From XYB2-FULL-45-11 sp964360375 (GTDB lineage: Bacteria > Patescibacteriota > Patescibacteriia > UBA9934 > GWF2-40-263), in NCBI GenBank assembly GCA_964360375.1, contig CAYHWG010000001.1, positions 1 to 42,284 on the forward strand: a stretch of 42,284 nucleotides of DNA. Direction: 5' to 3'. The notes under the pieces are model-generated. The model was not told the origin of the DNA. It made no database searches and worked only from the letters and a program-made list of their open reading frames with translations. This document shows positions 22,086 through 31,355 of the stretch, in pieces. The first letter of the stretch is position 1, and every line of letters begins with the position of its first letter. The position numbers were made by a program, and so were the translations under genes.

Positions 22086-22766
22086 ATGAATTTTGTCACC
22101 GATATTTTGCAAGGACCTCTTTTAGAACTTTGGCGCACAACGATCGCCTATATTCCAAATTTCATCGGAGCTTTCATCGTTTTTTTAATCGGTTTGTTGA
22201 TTGCTACTGTATTACAAAGAGCCGTGAGACAAATTATTGAGATATTACATATTGATGATTTATCTCAAAAACTTGAGATAAAAGGACAGTTTGAACGAGT
22301 TGGAATTCGTCTACATATAGGTATCCTTCTTGGATGGATCGTGAAATGGTTTTTTATTATCGTGACACTCATCGCAGCGACGGATATCCTTGGATGGAAA
22401 GATGTGACGGATTATTTGAAACAAGTGGTTTTATTTGTTCCAAACGTCATGATCGCGGTGATTATTTTACTTGCGGGAATTTTGCTCGCGAATTTTGTAC
22501 AGAATATTGTTCGTTCTGCTGTAGAGGCAGCGCATCTCATGTCCGCACATTTTTTGGCGGGGATGGCAAAATGGGCCATTCTTATTTTCAGTTTTATGGC
22601 GGCGCTTGTACAACTACAAATAGCGCCTGATCTGATTCGTGTTTTGTTTACAGGTCTTGTTTTTATGCTTGCCCTTGCGGGTGGACTCGCATTTGGGCTT
22701 GGTGGAAAGGAACACGCATCACAATTTTTGAATCGATTAAAAAAAGATATTTCTTCTGAGAATTAG
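22086..22766 (+). CDS. Mechanosensitive-channel-like TM-helix-repeat protein
   Basis: 226 aa with four to five hydrophobic segments: YIPNFIGAFIVFLIGLLIAT, LGWIVKWFFIIVTLIAATDI, LFVPNVMIAVIILLAGILLA, WAILIFSFMAALVQLQIA and FTGLVFMLALAGGLAFGLGG. The 'F.P.(h)..A..hhh.G.hhA..h...' repeats and the closing ALAGGLAFGLGGKEHASQFL match the conserved TM helix family (PF05552) related to MscS. It lacks the MscS beta domain, so channel function is uncertain. Confidence 0.85.
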   Translation: MNFVTDILQGPLLELWRTTIAYIPNFIGAFIVFLIGLLIATVLQRAVRQIIEILHIDDLSQKLEIKGQFERVGIRLHIGILLGWIVKWFFIIVTLIAATDILGWKDVTDYLKQVVLFVPNVMIAVIILLAGILLANFVQNIVRSAVEAAHLMSAHFLAGMAKWAILIFSFMAALVQLQIAPDLIRVLFTGLVFMLALAGGLAFGLGGKEHASQFLNRLKKDISSEN

Positions 22767-22769
22767 AAA

Positions 22770-24263
22770 ATGGAACGTTATCACTACGGACAATTAAGAT
22801 TTTGGGAGATGGTCCCCGGCCTTTTGGTGTGGGGGTCTTTCATTTTCGCTGTCGTTTTTTCTTTTGTGAAGCCGCTTTGGGTGATTATTTTTATTATTGT
22901 TTTTGATCTGTTGTGGCTGTATCGTGTTTTGTATTTTAATATTTTTGTGGTGATGACATGGATAAAATATCATCGTGCGATTCGGGTGGATTGGCAAGAA
23001 AAAATACAGACGATTCCTGTAGCAAACGAGATTATGCATTTGGTTTTTTTACCGACGTACAAAGAATCCTACGATATTATCGCAACGACCCTACAGTCCC
23101 TAGAGGACAATTCGTTTCCAAACAATCGCATCTTCATTGTGCTCGGTGGAGAAGAAGGAGATCAAGAACAATTTACGTTGATCACAAAAAAGGTTCAAGA
23201 GAAATTTGGATCCATTTTTAAAAAAATTCTTTTTACGCTTCATCCAAAAGGATTGCCAGATGAAATTCCCGGAAAGGGTTCCAATTTGAATTGGATGGGG
23301 CACCAAACAGAAGAAATGTTGAAAAAGGATTTTCCCGAAATTCCCGATCAATCCATCATTGCTTCTGCTTTTGATGTGGATACGATCGCCCATCGTCACT
23401 ATTTTTCCTATCTCACGTATTTGTTTTGTACCATAGAAAACCCGACACACAGTTCCTATCAACCCGTCGCTCTTTTTTCAAATAATATTTGGACAGCGTC
23501 TGCTCCTGTGCGCGTCGGCGCATTTGGAACAACGTTTTGGTTATTTGGTGAACTTGCCCGTTCTGAGCGTCTTTGGACGTTTTCCTCGCATTCCATGCCG
23601 TGGAAAATGTTGCGTGACGTCCGATTTTGGCAAAAAGATATTGTAAGTGAAGATTCCCGTATTTTCATGCAGGCTTTTCTACATTATCATGGAAATTATC
23701 GCGTAACCCCGATGTTTCTTCCTGTTTCGATGGATGCTGTGACGGGATCGACGTATCGTGAATCTTTGGTCGCTCTGTATCGACAAATGCGTCGATGGGC
23801 ATGGGGAGTAGAACATCTTCCGTATTTAATCGATGGATTTAAAAAAGATGCGTTGATTCCAAAATGGAAAAAATTTCAGTATATTTTTAACCATATTGAA
23901 GGCATGTATACTTGGGCGACCGCACCCATTATTATGTTTTTGCTCGGATGGTTTCCCCTTTGGGTTGCAAAAGGGAATGTAAATGCCATCACGCAAGCAG
24001 CTCCGTTTACCCTCGAGCAAATCATGAGATTGGCTTTGATCGGAATGTTTTTATCCGCGTCTATGTCACTCACATTGCTTCCACAACGACCTGGGCATGT
24101 GCGCCCACATGCATGGATTATTATGCTTTTGCAATGGGGACTGTTACCGATCACGTTTATTCTTTTCGGGTCGTTTCCGGCCATAGACGCACAAACGCGT
24201 TTTATGATGGGAAAATATTTGGGGTTTGAAGTGACTCGGAAACAACGGTCGAAGGAATCGTAA
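22770..24263 (+). CDS. Membrane glycosyltransferase, family 2 (cellulose-synthase-like)
   Basis: 497 aa. Two N-terminal transmembrane helices (GLLVWGSFIFAVVFSFV, VIIFIIVFDLLWLYRVLY), a cytosolic GT-A domain and three C-terminal helices. Catalytic motifs: MHLVFLPTYKESYDIIATTL (nucleotide binding), SAFDVDT (DxD), DIVSEDSRIFMQAF (general base ED) and RQMRRWAWGVEHL (QxxRW). This combination defines processive or polyprenyl-linked GT2 enzymes. Starts three bases after the previous gene, first of three adjacent GT2 genes. Confidence 0.9.
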   Translation: MERYHYGQLRFWEMVPGLLVWGSFIFAVVFSFVKPLWVIIFIIVFDLLWLYRVLYFNIFVVMTWIKYHRAIRVDWQEKIQTIPVANEIMHLVFLPTYKESYDIIATTLQSLEDNSFPNNRIFIVLGGEEGDQEQFTLITKKVQEKFGSIFKKILFTLHPKGLPDEIPGKGSNLNWMGHQTEEMLKKDFPEIPDQSIIASAFDVDTIAHRHYFSYLTYLFCTIENPTHSSYQPVALFSNNIWTASAPVRVGAFGTTFWLFGELARSERLWTFSSHSMPWKMLRDVRFWQKDIVSEDSRIFMQAFLHYHGNYRVTPMFLPVSMDAVTGSTYRESLVALYRQMRRWAWGVEHLPYLIDGFKKDALIPKWKKFQYIFNHIEGMYTWATAPIIMFLLGWFPLWVAKGNVNAITQAAPFTLEQIMRLALIGMFLSASMSLTLLPQRPGHVRPHAWIIMLLQWGLLPITFILFGSFPAIDAQTRFMMGKYLGFEVTRKQRSKES

Positions 24264-24272
24264 TTTTTTTGT

Positions 24273-25325
24273 ATGTCACCAACCGTTTTTGTACATATTG
24301 TTGCATGGAATTCTCTTTCATTTCTTCCGGATCTTCTCGATTCGCTGTTTAAACAAACGTATACGGATTTTTCTGTCCTCGTGATTGATAATGGATCAAC
24401 AGACGGTGTTGGTGCGTTTTTAGAAGAAAAATATCCGAACGTGCGTTGTTTACGCAATGCACGAAATTTGGGATTTTCCGCCGCGCACAATCAAGGAATT
24501 CGTTATGTGATTGAGCATGTCGAACAAGATGCTTTGCGTGATAAATTTATTCTTGTCACGAATCCGGATATTATTTTTACTCCGACATTTTTGGAAGAAT
24601 TGATGCATGCTACCGAAGGGAAAGAACAAATCGGATCCTTTGGGGGGAAATTATTGCGTGCCTATGGGGACGGTGTTTCGGACGAGGCTCTCAAAAAAGC
24701 AATTCATTCAGATTTGATCGATTCAACAGGTTTGCAACTGCATAAAAATTTTACTTGTACAGACCGTGGTTCTGGAGAAATGGACAAAGGACAATATGAT
24801 GTTTCGGAAAACGTTTTTGGTATAACCGGAGCTCTTGTGCTGTATCGCGCAAGTACACTTCAACACATTCGTTTTAAGGATGAATTTTTTGATCATGATT
24901 TTTTTGCTTATAAAGAAGATGTGGATTTGGCTTGGCGCTTGCGACAAGCAGGTGTGGGCGCGTGGTATCAATCGACAGCGATCGCGTACCATTATCGCGG
25001 GATGTATGGTCAAGAAAAGATGGGATGGATCGATCGCCTACGTCATCGAAAATCGAAATCGCGTTTGCGGAGTTATTATTCTACAAGAAATCATTGGGCA
25101 ATGCTTTCAAAAAACATGGATATTTTTTCCTTTATCGTGTTTTTCCCGTATCTCTTTTTGACAGAGATGGCGCGATTTGTGTATGTGTTCTTTTTTGAAG
25201 GTTCAAATCGTCGTGCGATCGCGCATGCGATTTTATGGATTCCACGTATGTTTCAGAAACGTCGTTCGATGAAGAACATCAAAACTGTTTCTGTTTTTCG
25301 TTTGATGAAGCAATTTGCAAAATAG
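24273..25325 (+). CDS. Glycosyltransferase family 2 (rhamnosyltransferase-like)
   Basis: 350 aa GT-A enzyme: VFVHIVAWNSLSFLPDLLDS, VLVIDNGSTDGVGAFL, ARNLGFSAAHNQGIR, LVTNPDIIF (DxD-like NPD), EDVDLAWRLRQAGVGAWY and YHYRGMYGQEKMG. The C-terminal hydrophobic stretch (IFSFIVFFPYLFLTEMARFV) probably binds the membrane. WbbL-like enzymes add deoxysugars to lipid-linked glycans or O-antigen type polymers. Confidence 0.9.
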   Translation: MSPTVFVHIVAWNSLSFLPDLLDSLFKQTYTDFSVLVIDNGSTDGVGAFLEEKYPNVRCLRNARNLGFSAAHNQGIRYVIEHVEQDALRDKFILVTNPDIIFTPTFLEELMHATEGKEQIGSFGGKLLRAYGDGVSDEALKKAIHSDLIDSTGLQLHKNFTCTDRGSGEMDKGQYDVSENVFGITGALVLYRASTLQHIRFKDEFFDHDFFAYKEDVDLAWRLRQAGVGAWYQSTAIAYHYRGMYGQEKMGWIDRLRHRKSKSRLRSYYSTRNHWAMLSKNMDIFSFIVFFPYLFLTEMARFVYVFFFEGSNRRAIAHAILWIPRMFQKRRSMKNIKTVSVFRLMKQFAK

Positions 25326-25326
25326 T

Positions 25327-26166
25327 ATGAAAAAGGATGTTTCTATTTTGATTGTACATTTCAATACACCACGACTTTTGCGTCAAACACTCAAAGGTAT
25401 TTTTTTGATGCGGACACAGGTCTCGTTTGAAGTGATCGTCATTGATAATAATCCGCTCATGCGTGTTTCGGAGATGATTCAAAAAGAATTTTCTGAAGTG
25501 AAATGGATTAGATCCGAAAAACATTTGGGATTTGGAGGAGGAATGAATCTCGCAATGCAACATGCGGTTGGGCGATATTTGTTTGTGTTTAATCCAGACA
25601 TTATTTTGCTCGACCATGTTCTTGATACGCTCACGGTTTACATGGACGGGGAGAACGATGTTGGCCTTGTCGCTCCGCGTCTTTCAAATCCGGACCACAG
25701 TTTGCAATACAGTTGTTATACATTCATGAAACCAGAAATCGTTTTGTATCGACGTTTGCCTTTTTTTTCCGAGACAACGTTTGCAAAAAAAGCGATTGAT
25801 ACCTATCTCATGAAAGAGTGGGATCATGCAGAATTGCGAGATGTGGATTATGTTCTTGGGGCCGCAATGTTTGTGCGGAGAAAAGCGTATGAAGACGTGG
25901 GAGGATTTGATCCAAAATTTTTTGTGTATTTTGAGGATCAGGATTGGTGTCGTCGTTTTTGGAAAGCGTCCTGGCGCGTTGTGTATTATCCAAAAGCAGA
26001 ATTATTGCATTATCATCGTCGAGAAACCGCTTCGGGTGGATTTATGGCGCAACTCTTGAATCCACTGACACGCATACAAATGCAAAGTGCGCTATACTAT
26101 TTTAGGAAGTATCGACGAGAAAAAAATCCTCGAGAGCAATTTTTTTTAACAACATTTCATAAGTAG
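25327..26166 (+). CDS. Glycosyltransferase family 2
   Basis: 279 aa from ATG 25327, one base after the previous stop. Motifs: VSILIVHFNTPRLLRQTLKG, VIVIDNNPL, EKHLGFGGGMNLAM, YLFVFNPDIILL, DVDYVLGAAMFVRRKAYEDV, GGFDPKFFVYFEDQDWCRRF. A paralogue of the preceding gene, with the acceptor-side signature GGFD..FF.YFED..W. Likely acts on the same cell-surface glycan. Confidence 0.9.
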   Translation: MKKDVSILIVHFNTPRLLRQTLKGIFLMRTQVSFEVIVIDNNPLMRVSEMIQKEFSEVKWIRSEKHLGFGGGMNLAMQHAVGRYLFVFNPDIILLDHVLDTLTVYMDGENDVGLVAPRLSNPDHSLQYSCYTFMKPEIVLYRRLPFFSETTFAKKAIDTYLMKEWDHAELRDVDYVLGAAMFVRRKAYEDVGGFDPKFFVYFEDQDWCRRFWKASWRVVYYPKAELLHYHRRETASGGFMAQLLNPLTRIQMQSALYYFRKYRREKNPREQFFLTTFHK

Positions 26167-26169
26167 TGT

Positions 26170-28134
26170 GTGAAATATCGTCTCATTCACAAGATTTTTT
26201 TAGGAGGTCTCTTGTTTTTTTGTGTATGGTTTATCGCCTGTATTTTTTCGGCTGTGGTTATTTTTTCTCACGCGATAGAGGGTGTGAATACATTGCATCT
26301 TGTGAAATCGCAGATTCAAGAGGTTCAACTAAAAGAAGCATCTGTTTCTGTTTTGCATGCGCAGAAATCATTTCAAGATGCCGAAAAATATTTCCCTCTC
26401 TTTTTAACCGCACGTATCGTTCCTTTTGTTGGAACGTACGTTCGTTCGACACAAAGATTTGTTCAGATTGGGAATGATGTAACCGGTTCCCTTCATGCGC
26501 TTTTTGAAATCAAAGACAGTCTTTTGTCGTTATCCGGACTCACAGAGGAAAATGTGACAGATGCTCTTCAGGGAAATTCTGTCCGAGTGTCGTTTCATGA
26601 TTTACCTGCACAAACAAAACACCTTCTTCTTTCTCGCATCGAAGTCGCGGGAGAACAATCCAGTTTTTTATCGAATCGTCTCAGTATTGCACGCATGGAG
26701 CTTGATGCCCTTTCAAAAAAACAAGGCGGGTTCCCTTTTTTTTCATTGAGTGAAAAAATGCGCCTTGATCTTGAGAACGCACAAAAGACGATAGATCACG
26801 TTGCGCGTTTTGCCTCTCTTTTTCCTGCATTTTCGGGAATGGACGGGACAAGTCAATTTCTATTGTTGTTTTTAAATAATGCCGAACTAAGACCATCCGG
26901 CGGATTTGCGGGAAGTTATGGAATCGCTAAAGTGACAAAGGGGACTGTTGAATCGATAAAAACAGCGGATGTGTACGCTCTTGACCGTGCAGCCTCTCAA
27001 GTTGTGACGGAACCTGCTCCGTTCCCGTTGCAAAAATATAATGAAACACCTGTTTGGTTTTTTCGTGATGCAAATTGGTCGCCAGATTTTGTTGTGAGTG
27101 CGCAAAAATTTATGGAACTGTTTGTGCGAGAATCGAGCGTGCTTGCCACAGACGTACAAGAGATTATTCCATCTGCAAATAATCTTGATGGCGTGATTGC
27201 CTTTACACCACTTTTTATCATCGACGTCTTAAAAATTATCGGTCCTCTTACCGTTGGCGGTCAGACATTTACTTCTGAGAATATTTATTCAACCCTGGAA
27301 TATCAAGTCGAAAAAGGATTTGCCAAGCAAGGACTTCCTGAATCACAACGAAAAGAAGTGATTGGAGATTTGATGCAGGAGATGCTTGTAAAAGTATCTG
27401 ATCTTCCTTTGTCAGATTGGTTTCGTATTTTTAACGCAATAGAGCACGCGTTTCAAACACGTCAATTTTTTGTCTATCACGCAAATAAGGAAACGGAATC
27501 TATTTTAGAAAAAGTTGGATGGGCAGGAAATTATGTCTTGAACACACAAGATGTTCAACTTGTTGTTGATGCAAATCTTGCGAGTCTCAAAACAGATCCA
27601 TCCGTTGATCGAACTATCAAATACGCACTCTTCAAAAATACAAGCGGAGAATGGATAGGGCGTACAACTCTGACGTATAAGCATGTGGGTGCGTTTGATT
27701 GGAAAACATCACGATATCGAACCTACACACGATTATTTGTTCCAAAAGGTTCCGAATTGATTCGTGTCACAGGAGCTTTTCAAAATGATCGAATAAAAAA
27801 CCCTGAAAAAGACGTCGGGACTGCCGATATTTCAGAAGAACTAGGCATGACCGTTTTCGGAGCGTTTACATCGATCGAACCAGGGGAAACGCATGCATTA
27901 ATTTTTGAATATAAAATTGCGAATACTGTTAAAACGGCGATCGATCGAGGTTTTTACGATTTGACAGTGTTTCAACAAAACGGCGCCTTCAAAAAATCGT
28001 TGACGCTTGACCTGAATTTTGATACACAGGTGATGTACGCAACTCCTCCAGAGGATTCACGTGAATTGGGAGATAAGCATTATCGCTTGAACACTATTTT
28101 AGATCAGGATAAAAGGTTTGAAGTGGGTTTGTAA
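26170..28134 (+). CDS. DUF4012 membrane protein (654 aa)
   Basis: GTG 26170 start, three bases after the previous stop; the N-terminus carries a transmembrane anchor (IFLGGLLFFCVWFIACIFSA). The external DUF4012 domain is centred on LLLFLNNAELRPSGGFAGSY and GTVESIKTADVYALDRAASQ, with LDGVIAFTPLFIIDVLKIIG and GYY-like tail segments (KYALFKNTSGEWIGRTTLTY). DUF4012 proteins are found mainly in Patescibacteria and Actinobacteria/Chloroflexi beside glycosyltransferases and are thought to help assemble surface polysaccharide. Context here (three GT2, MreB, GT4) agrees. Confidence 0.92.
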   Translation: MKYRLIHKIFLGGLLFFCVWFIACIFSAVVIFSHAIEGVNTLHLVKSQIQEVQLKEASVSVLHAQKSFQDAEKYFPLFLTARIVPFVGTYVRSTQRFVQIGNDVTGSLHALFEIKDSLLSLSGLTEENVTDALQGNSVRVSFHDLPAQTKHLLLSRIEVAGEQSSFLSNRLSIARMELDALSKKQGGFPFFSLSEKMRLDLENAQKTIDHVARFASLFPAFSGMDGTSQFLLLFLNNAELRPSGGFAGSYGIAKVTKGTVESIKTADVYALDRAASQVVTEPAPFPLQKYNETPVWFFRDANWSPDFVVSAQKFMELFVRESSVLATDVQEIIPSANNLDGVIAFTPLFIIDVLKIIGPLTVGGQTFTSENIYSTLEYQVEKGFAKQGLPESQRKEVIGDLMQEMLVKVSDLPLSDWFRIFNAIEHAFQTRQFFVYHANKETESILEKVGWAGNYVLNTQDVQLVVDANLASLKTDPSVDRTIKYALFKNTSGEWIGRTTLTYKHVGAFDWKTSRYRTYTRLFVPKGSELIRVTGAFQNDRIKNPEKDVGTADISEELGMTVFGAFTSIEPGETHALIFEYKIANTVKTAIDRGFYDLTVFQQNGAFKKSLTLDLNFDTQVMYATPPEDSRELGDKHYRLNTILDQDKRFEVGL

Positions 28135-28136
28135 AT

Positions 28137-29141
28137 ATGTTCGCAAAAAAAATTGGGATTGATCTTGGGACAACGACCGTTTTGGTCTATGTCCCAAAGC
28201 GGGGGATCATTATTCACGAACCTTCGGTCGTGGCGGTTTCGTATACGGATAAAAAAGTTTTAGCGGTCGGAAAAGAAGCAAAAGACATGCTTGGGAGAAC
28301 ACCAGACACCATCATTGCGCGTCGTCCGCTTAAAGACGGTGTGATCGCAGATTATCGAACGACAGAAGCGATGTTGCGATATTTTATTAACAAAGCTCTC
28401 GGAGGATTTCGATTATTTCGTCCAGAAGTTATGGTGGCTGTTCCGGGCGGAATTACGTCCGTTGAGCGTCGTGCGGTGATTGATGCGACTCTTGCTGCGG
28501 GGGCAAAGGCGGCTTACATCATCAAAGAACCAATTGTTGCTGCGATTGGTGCCAATATTCCGATCGGTTCACCAAGCGGCCACATGATTATTGATATTGG
28601 CGGTGGAACCTCTGAAATGGCGGTGATTTCTCTTGGGGGAATTGTTGCTTCTGAATCTGTGCGAATTGGCGGGGTAAAATTTGATGCGGCCATTTCAGAA
28701 TATATTCGTCGAAAATACGGACTCGCGATTGGAGAACGCACCGCAGAAGATATTAAAATTCAAATCGGAGCCGCCATGTTTTTGTCTGATAAATTGACCA
28801 TGGAGGTGAAAGGACGCGATATGATCACAGGGCTTCCAAAAATTATTGAAGTTACATCTGATGATGTAACAACCGCTATTCAAAATGAATTAGAGGGAAT
28901 CGTCGCAACCGTGAAAGAAGTTTTACACAAAACGCCACCGGAGCTTTCTGCAGATGTGATGGATCGCGGAATTGTTCTTTCTGGAGGTTCGTCACAACTA
29001 CGTAGTCTTGATACGTTGATTGCAGAAGCAACAGGAGTCCCGACGTTCCTTGCCGAGGATCCACAACAGTGTGTTGCAAAGGGTACCGGTATTGCACTTG
29101 AGAATCTTGAGGCGTATAAGCGAAGTATTTTTACAAGCTAA
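28137..29141 (+). CDS. mreB: Rod-shape protein MreB (bacterial actin)
   Basis: 334 aa actin-fold ATPase: GIDLGTTTVLVYVPKRGI (phosphate 1), IIHEPSVVAV, ARRPLKDGVIADYRTTEAML, PGGITSVERRAVIDATLAAG, IIDIGGGTSEMAVISLGGIV (phosphate 2), RIGGVKFDAAISEYIRRKYG and GIVLSGGSSQLRSLDTLIAE (adenosine). Guides side-wall synthesis. Three bases after the DUF4012 gene, placing polymer assembly and cytoskeleton in one transcript. Confidence 0.96.
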   Translation: MFAKKIGIDLGTTTVLVYVPKRGIIIHEPSVVAVSYTDKKVLAVGKEAKDMLGRTPDTIIARRPLKDGVIADYRTTEAMLRYFINKALGGFRLFRPEVMVAVPGGITSVERRAVIDATLAAGAKAAYIIKEPIVAAIGANIPIGSPSGHMIIDIGGGTSEMAVISLGGIVASESVRIGGVKFDAAISEYIRRKYGLAIGERTAEDIKIQIGAAMFLSDKLTMEVKGRDMITGLPKIIEVTSDDVTTAIQNELEGIVATVKEVLHKTPPELSADVMDRGIVLSGGSSQLRSLDTLIAEATGVPTFLAEDPQQCVAKGTGIALENLEAYKRSIFTS

Positions 29142-29152
29142 GAAACATAAGA

Positions 29153-29252
29153 GTTATGAAGTTATGGAGTTATGAAGTCTTGGATGGTGTGTTTTTTAAA
29201 AAGGAAAAAACTTTCCAATACATTCATTTCATAACCCCACCACTCCATAACT
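29153..29252. repeat. Inverted repeat AGTTATGGAG/CTCCATAACT
   Basis: Direct GTTATGAAGTTATGGAGTTA words at 29153-29175 pair with CATTTCATAAC (29225-29235) and CTCCATAACT (29243-29252). It lies between mreB and the GT4 start and is open in the GT4 frame, which inflates the apparent ORF. Confidence 0.65.
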
Positions 29253-29260
29253 TTTGTCTT

Positions 29261-30427
29261 ATGTCTTTAAACCTGCTCCCTTTAACCCGACCCATTATCT
29301 ATGCCATCGACGCTTGGTCCGCGAATCAAAAAAAGAAGTCCGGAGTTGAGACGTACGCATATCAACTGATTCAGACGATGAAACAACATCCGCTTGAGCA
29401 AAACGAGCGTGTTGTTTTGTATTCGCCAACGAAACTTCAAGGCCCACTCGCAGAATTACCAAATGGGTGGGAAGAAAAAACATTATCGTGGCCGTTTCGG
29501 TTTGGATGGATGCAAGGACGTGTGAGTTTAGAATTATTTCGTAGACCACCAAGTGTGTTCTTTGTTCCCGCACAAGGAATTCCACGACGACTTCCGACGG
29601 TTTCCTGTCCGATTGTGACAACGATTCATGATGTTGGTTTTGCACGAAGACCAGATTTGTATGATGCGGCATCTCGCAAACGTTTAGTAAAATTGACCAA
29701 GCGATCTGTTCGAAATGCATCACATCTCATCACCATTTCCGAATTTTCGAAGTCCGAGATTGTATCGATATATCGTGTTTCACCTGATCGCATCACAACA
29801 ACACATCTTGCTGCCGACACATCCATCTACAAGCAACTCTCACAAGAAGAGATCGAACCTGTGCTAGAGCGAAATCGACTCGGAAAACATTTTTTCTTGT
29901 ATGTGGGACGTCTTGATCAAAAGAAAAATGTGGAAACCATCATTCGCGCATTTGATCAATTCAAACTTGATCGCGGAGTTGGGGATCCGTACGAACTTGT
30001 TTTAGTGGGGGAGCCAGGTTTTGGTTTTGCTTCCATGAAAAATTGGATCGATCATGCACGTTCTAAAGATCAAATCCACACGCTCGGATATCTCGAAACA
30101 TCAGATATTGCCGCGCTCATGAATGCTGCGACCGCTTTTTTGTTTCCTTCTTGGTACGAAGGATTCGGCATTCCAAATTTGGAGGCGCTTGCGTGCGGAG
30201 CTCCGCTTATTCTTTCGGATATTCCAGCGCATCGTGAAGTGATTGGTGATGCGGGATTATTTGTTTCTCCCGAAAATGCGGATGCGTTTGCAAAAGCAAT
30301 GAAACAAATCGTCGAGGATCCTACGTTCAAAGAGACATTGAATCAAAAAGGGCTTGCGCGCACGGCTCTTTTTGATTGGAAAAAGACGGCTGAGAAAACA
30401 TGGGAAGTTCTAAAGGGTCTGGTATAA
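29261..30427 (+). CDS. Glycosyltransferase family 4 (GT-B)
   Basis: 388 aa from ATG 29261 (MSLNLLPLTRPIIYAIDAWS); the upstream 35 codons are repeat sequence. GT-B motifs: NQKKKSGVETYAYQLIQTM, TTIHDVGFARRPDLYD, ASHLITISEFSKSEIVSIY, FFLYVGRLDQKKNVETIIRA, LGYLETSDIAALMNAATAFL, FPSWYEGFGIPNLEALACGA (EX7E) and GDAGLFVSPENADAFAKAM. A retaining, nucleotide-sugar-dependent enzyme of surface glycan synthesis. Confidence 0.93.
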   Translation: MSLNLLPLTRPIIYAIDAWSANQKKKSGVETYAYQLIQTMKQHPLEQNERVVLYSPTKLQGPLAELPNGWEEKTLSWPFRFGWMQGRVSLELFRRPPSVFFVPAQGIPRRLPTVSCPIVTTIHDVGFARRPDLYDAASRKRLVKLTKRSVRNASHLITISEFSKSEIVSIYRVSPDRITTTHLAADTSIYKQLSQEEIEPVLERNRLGKHFFLYVGRLDQKKNVETIIRAFDQFKLDRGVGDPYELVLVGEPGFGFASMKNWIDHARSKDQIHTLGYLETSDIAALMNAATAFLFPSWYEGFGIPNLEALACGAPLILSDIPAHREVIGDAGLFVSPENADAFAKAMKQIVEDPTFKETLNQKGLARTALFDWKKTAEKTWEVLKGLV

Positions 30428-30428
30428 T
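30420..30428 (+). promoter_or_regulatory. Extended -10 promoter TGG-TATAAT, leaderless
   Basis: TATAAT at 30423-30428 with TGG just upstream. Predicted start of transcription (~30435) is within two bases of ATG 30437, so the mRNA would be leaderless. Confidence 0.7.
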
Positions 30429-30436
30429 TCATTTGT

Positions 30437-31210
30437 ATGGATAAACTTCTTTTGGAACTCACTCATCTTGGCCTCTCAGAAAAAGAGGCGCTCGTTTATC
30501 TCTCAGCGATTGAACTTGGGCCAGCGCCTGTACAAGATATTTCGCATAAAGCAAAAGTGAACCGTGCGACAACGTATGTGATGATTGAATCGCTCAGTTC
30601 ACGCGGTCTCATGTCTACGTTTGTGAAAGGAAAGAAACGGTTTTATTCAGCAGAAAGCCCAGATCGTTTATTGTCTATTTTGCAAGTTCAAAAACAAGAA
30701 TTAGAAGTCAAACAAAGCGAATTAGAAAAAACATTGCCGATGTTGCTCGCCCTTTTTAATGCAGAAGGGGCAAAGCCACAGATTCGTTATATTGAAGGAC
30801 CAGAAGGTTTGCAAACGATGCGTGAATCGTTTGAAAAAATGGAGGGGGAGTTTATTCAAATTGTCTGCGTCGATGAAGCACAAACTATGAAGGAGATGAT
30901 GCAAGATCATCCGCGTCATGCCGCTTCGTTACACGAAAAGAAAACACCTCATCGGATCATTGCGGTTATGGATAAAAAAACACATTTGGATATTCCGCAC
31001 GTCGGCGTCGGTGAAATTCGTTGTGTGCCATTATCCGAGTTTCCTTTGCACGGAGAAATAACCGTTCGTGGAAATCATGTGTATCTGTTTTCGTATCGTT
31101 CCGCTATTTTGTCGATTGTGGTCGTAAGTAAAGAAATGGCCGATGCTGTGCGTGCTCTTTTTGATCTCGCCTGGAAAGGAGCAGAGTCCTATATTTCTGT
31201 AAAGCGCTAA
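30437..31210 (+). CDS. TrmB-family transcriptional regulator
   Basis: 257 aa. Winged helix TrmB domain: LLLELTHLGLSEKEALVYLS, APVQDISHKAKVNRATTYVM, IESLSSRGLMSTFVKGKKRF, then a coiled coil (LQVQKQELEVKQSELEKTL) and the C-terminal PLD-like effector domain (RYIEGPEGLQTMRESFEKME, GEITVRGNHVYLFSYRSAIL). TrmB proteins are sugar-responsive repressors in archaea; in CPR the effector is unknown. Placed after the glycosyltransferase run, so control of glycan genes is plausible. Confidence 0.92.
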   Translation: MDKLLLELTHLGLSEKEALVYLSAIELGPAPVQDISHKAKVNRATTYVMIESLSSRGLMSTFVKGKKRFYSAESPDRLLSILQVQKQELEVKQSELEKTLPMLLALFNAEGAKPQIRYIEGPEGLQTMRESFEKMEGEFIQIVCVDEAQTMKEMMQDHPRHAASLHEKKTPHRIIAVMDKKTHLDIPHVGVGEIRCVPLSEFPLHGEITVRGNHVYLFSYRSAILSIVVVSKEMADAVRALFDLAWKGAESYISVKR

Positions 31211-31213
31211 ATA

Positions 31214-31353
31214 GAGACCTTTGAAAAACTTATATTTTGTCATTGCGAGGAGTTAGACGACGAAGCAATCCTTGCATTTTGGACAAAAAGATTGCTTCGT
31301 TGTCGATGACTCCTCCTCGCAATGACACAATTTTTTAGTTTTGCAACGGTCTC
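31214..31353. repeat. Full-length MITE-like element (same as 11054-11192)
   Basis: Outer arms GAGACCTTTGAAAAACT (31214-31230) and AGTTTTGCAACGGTCTC (31337-31353); inner arms TTGTCATTGCGAGGAGTTAG...GAAGCAATCC and GATTGCTTCGTTGTCGATGA...CTCGCAATGACACA. Confidence 0.85.
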
Positions 31354-31355
31354 AT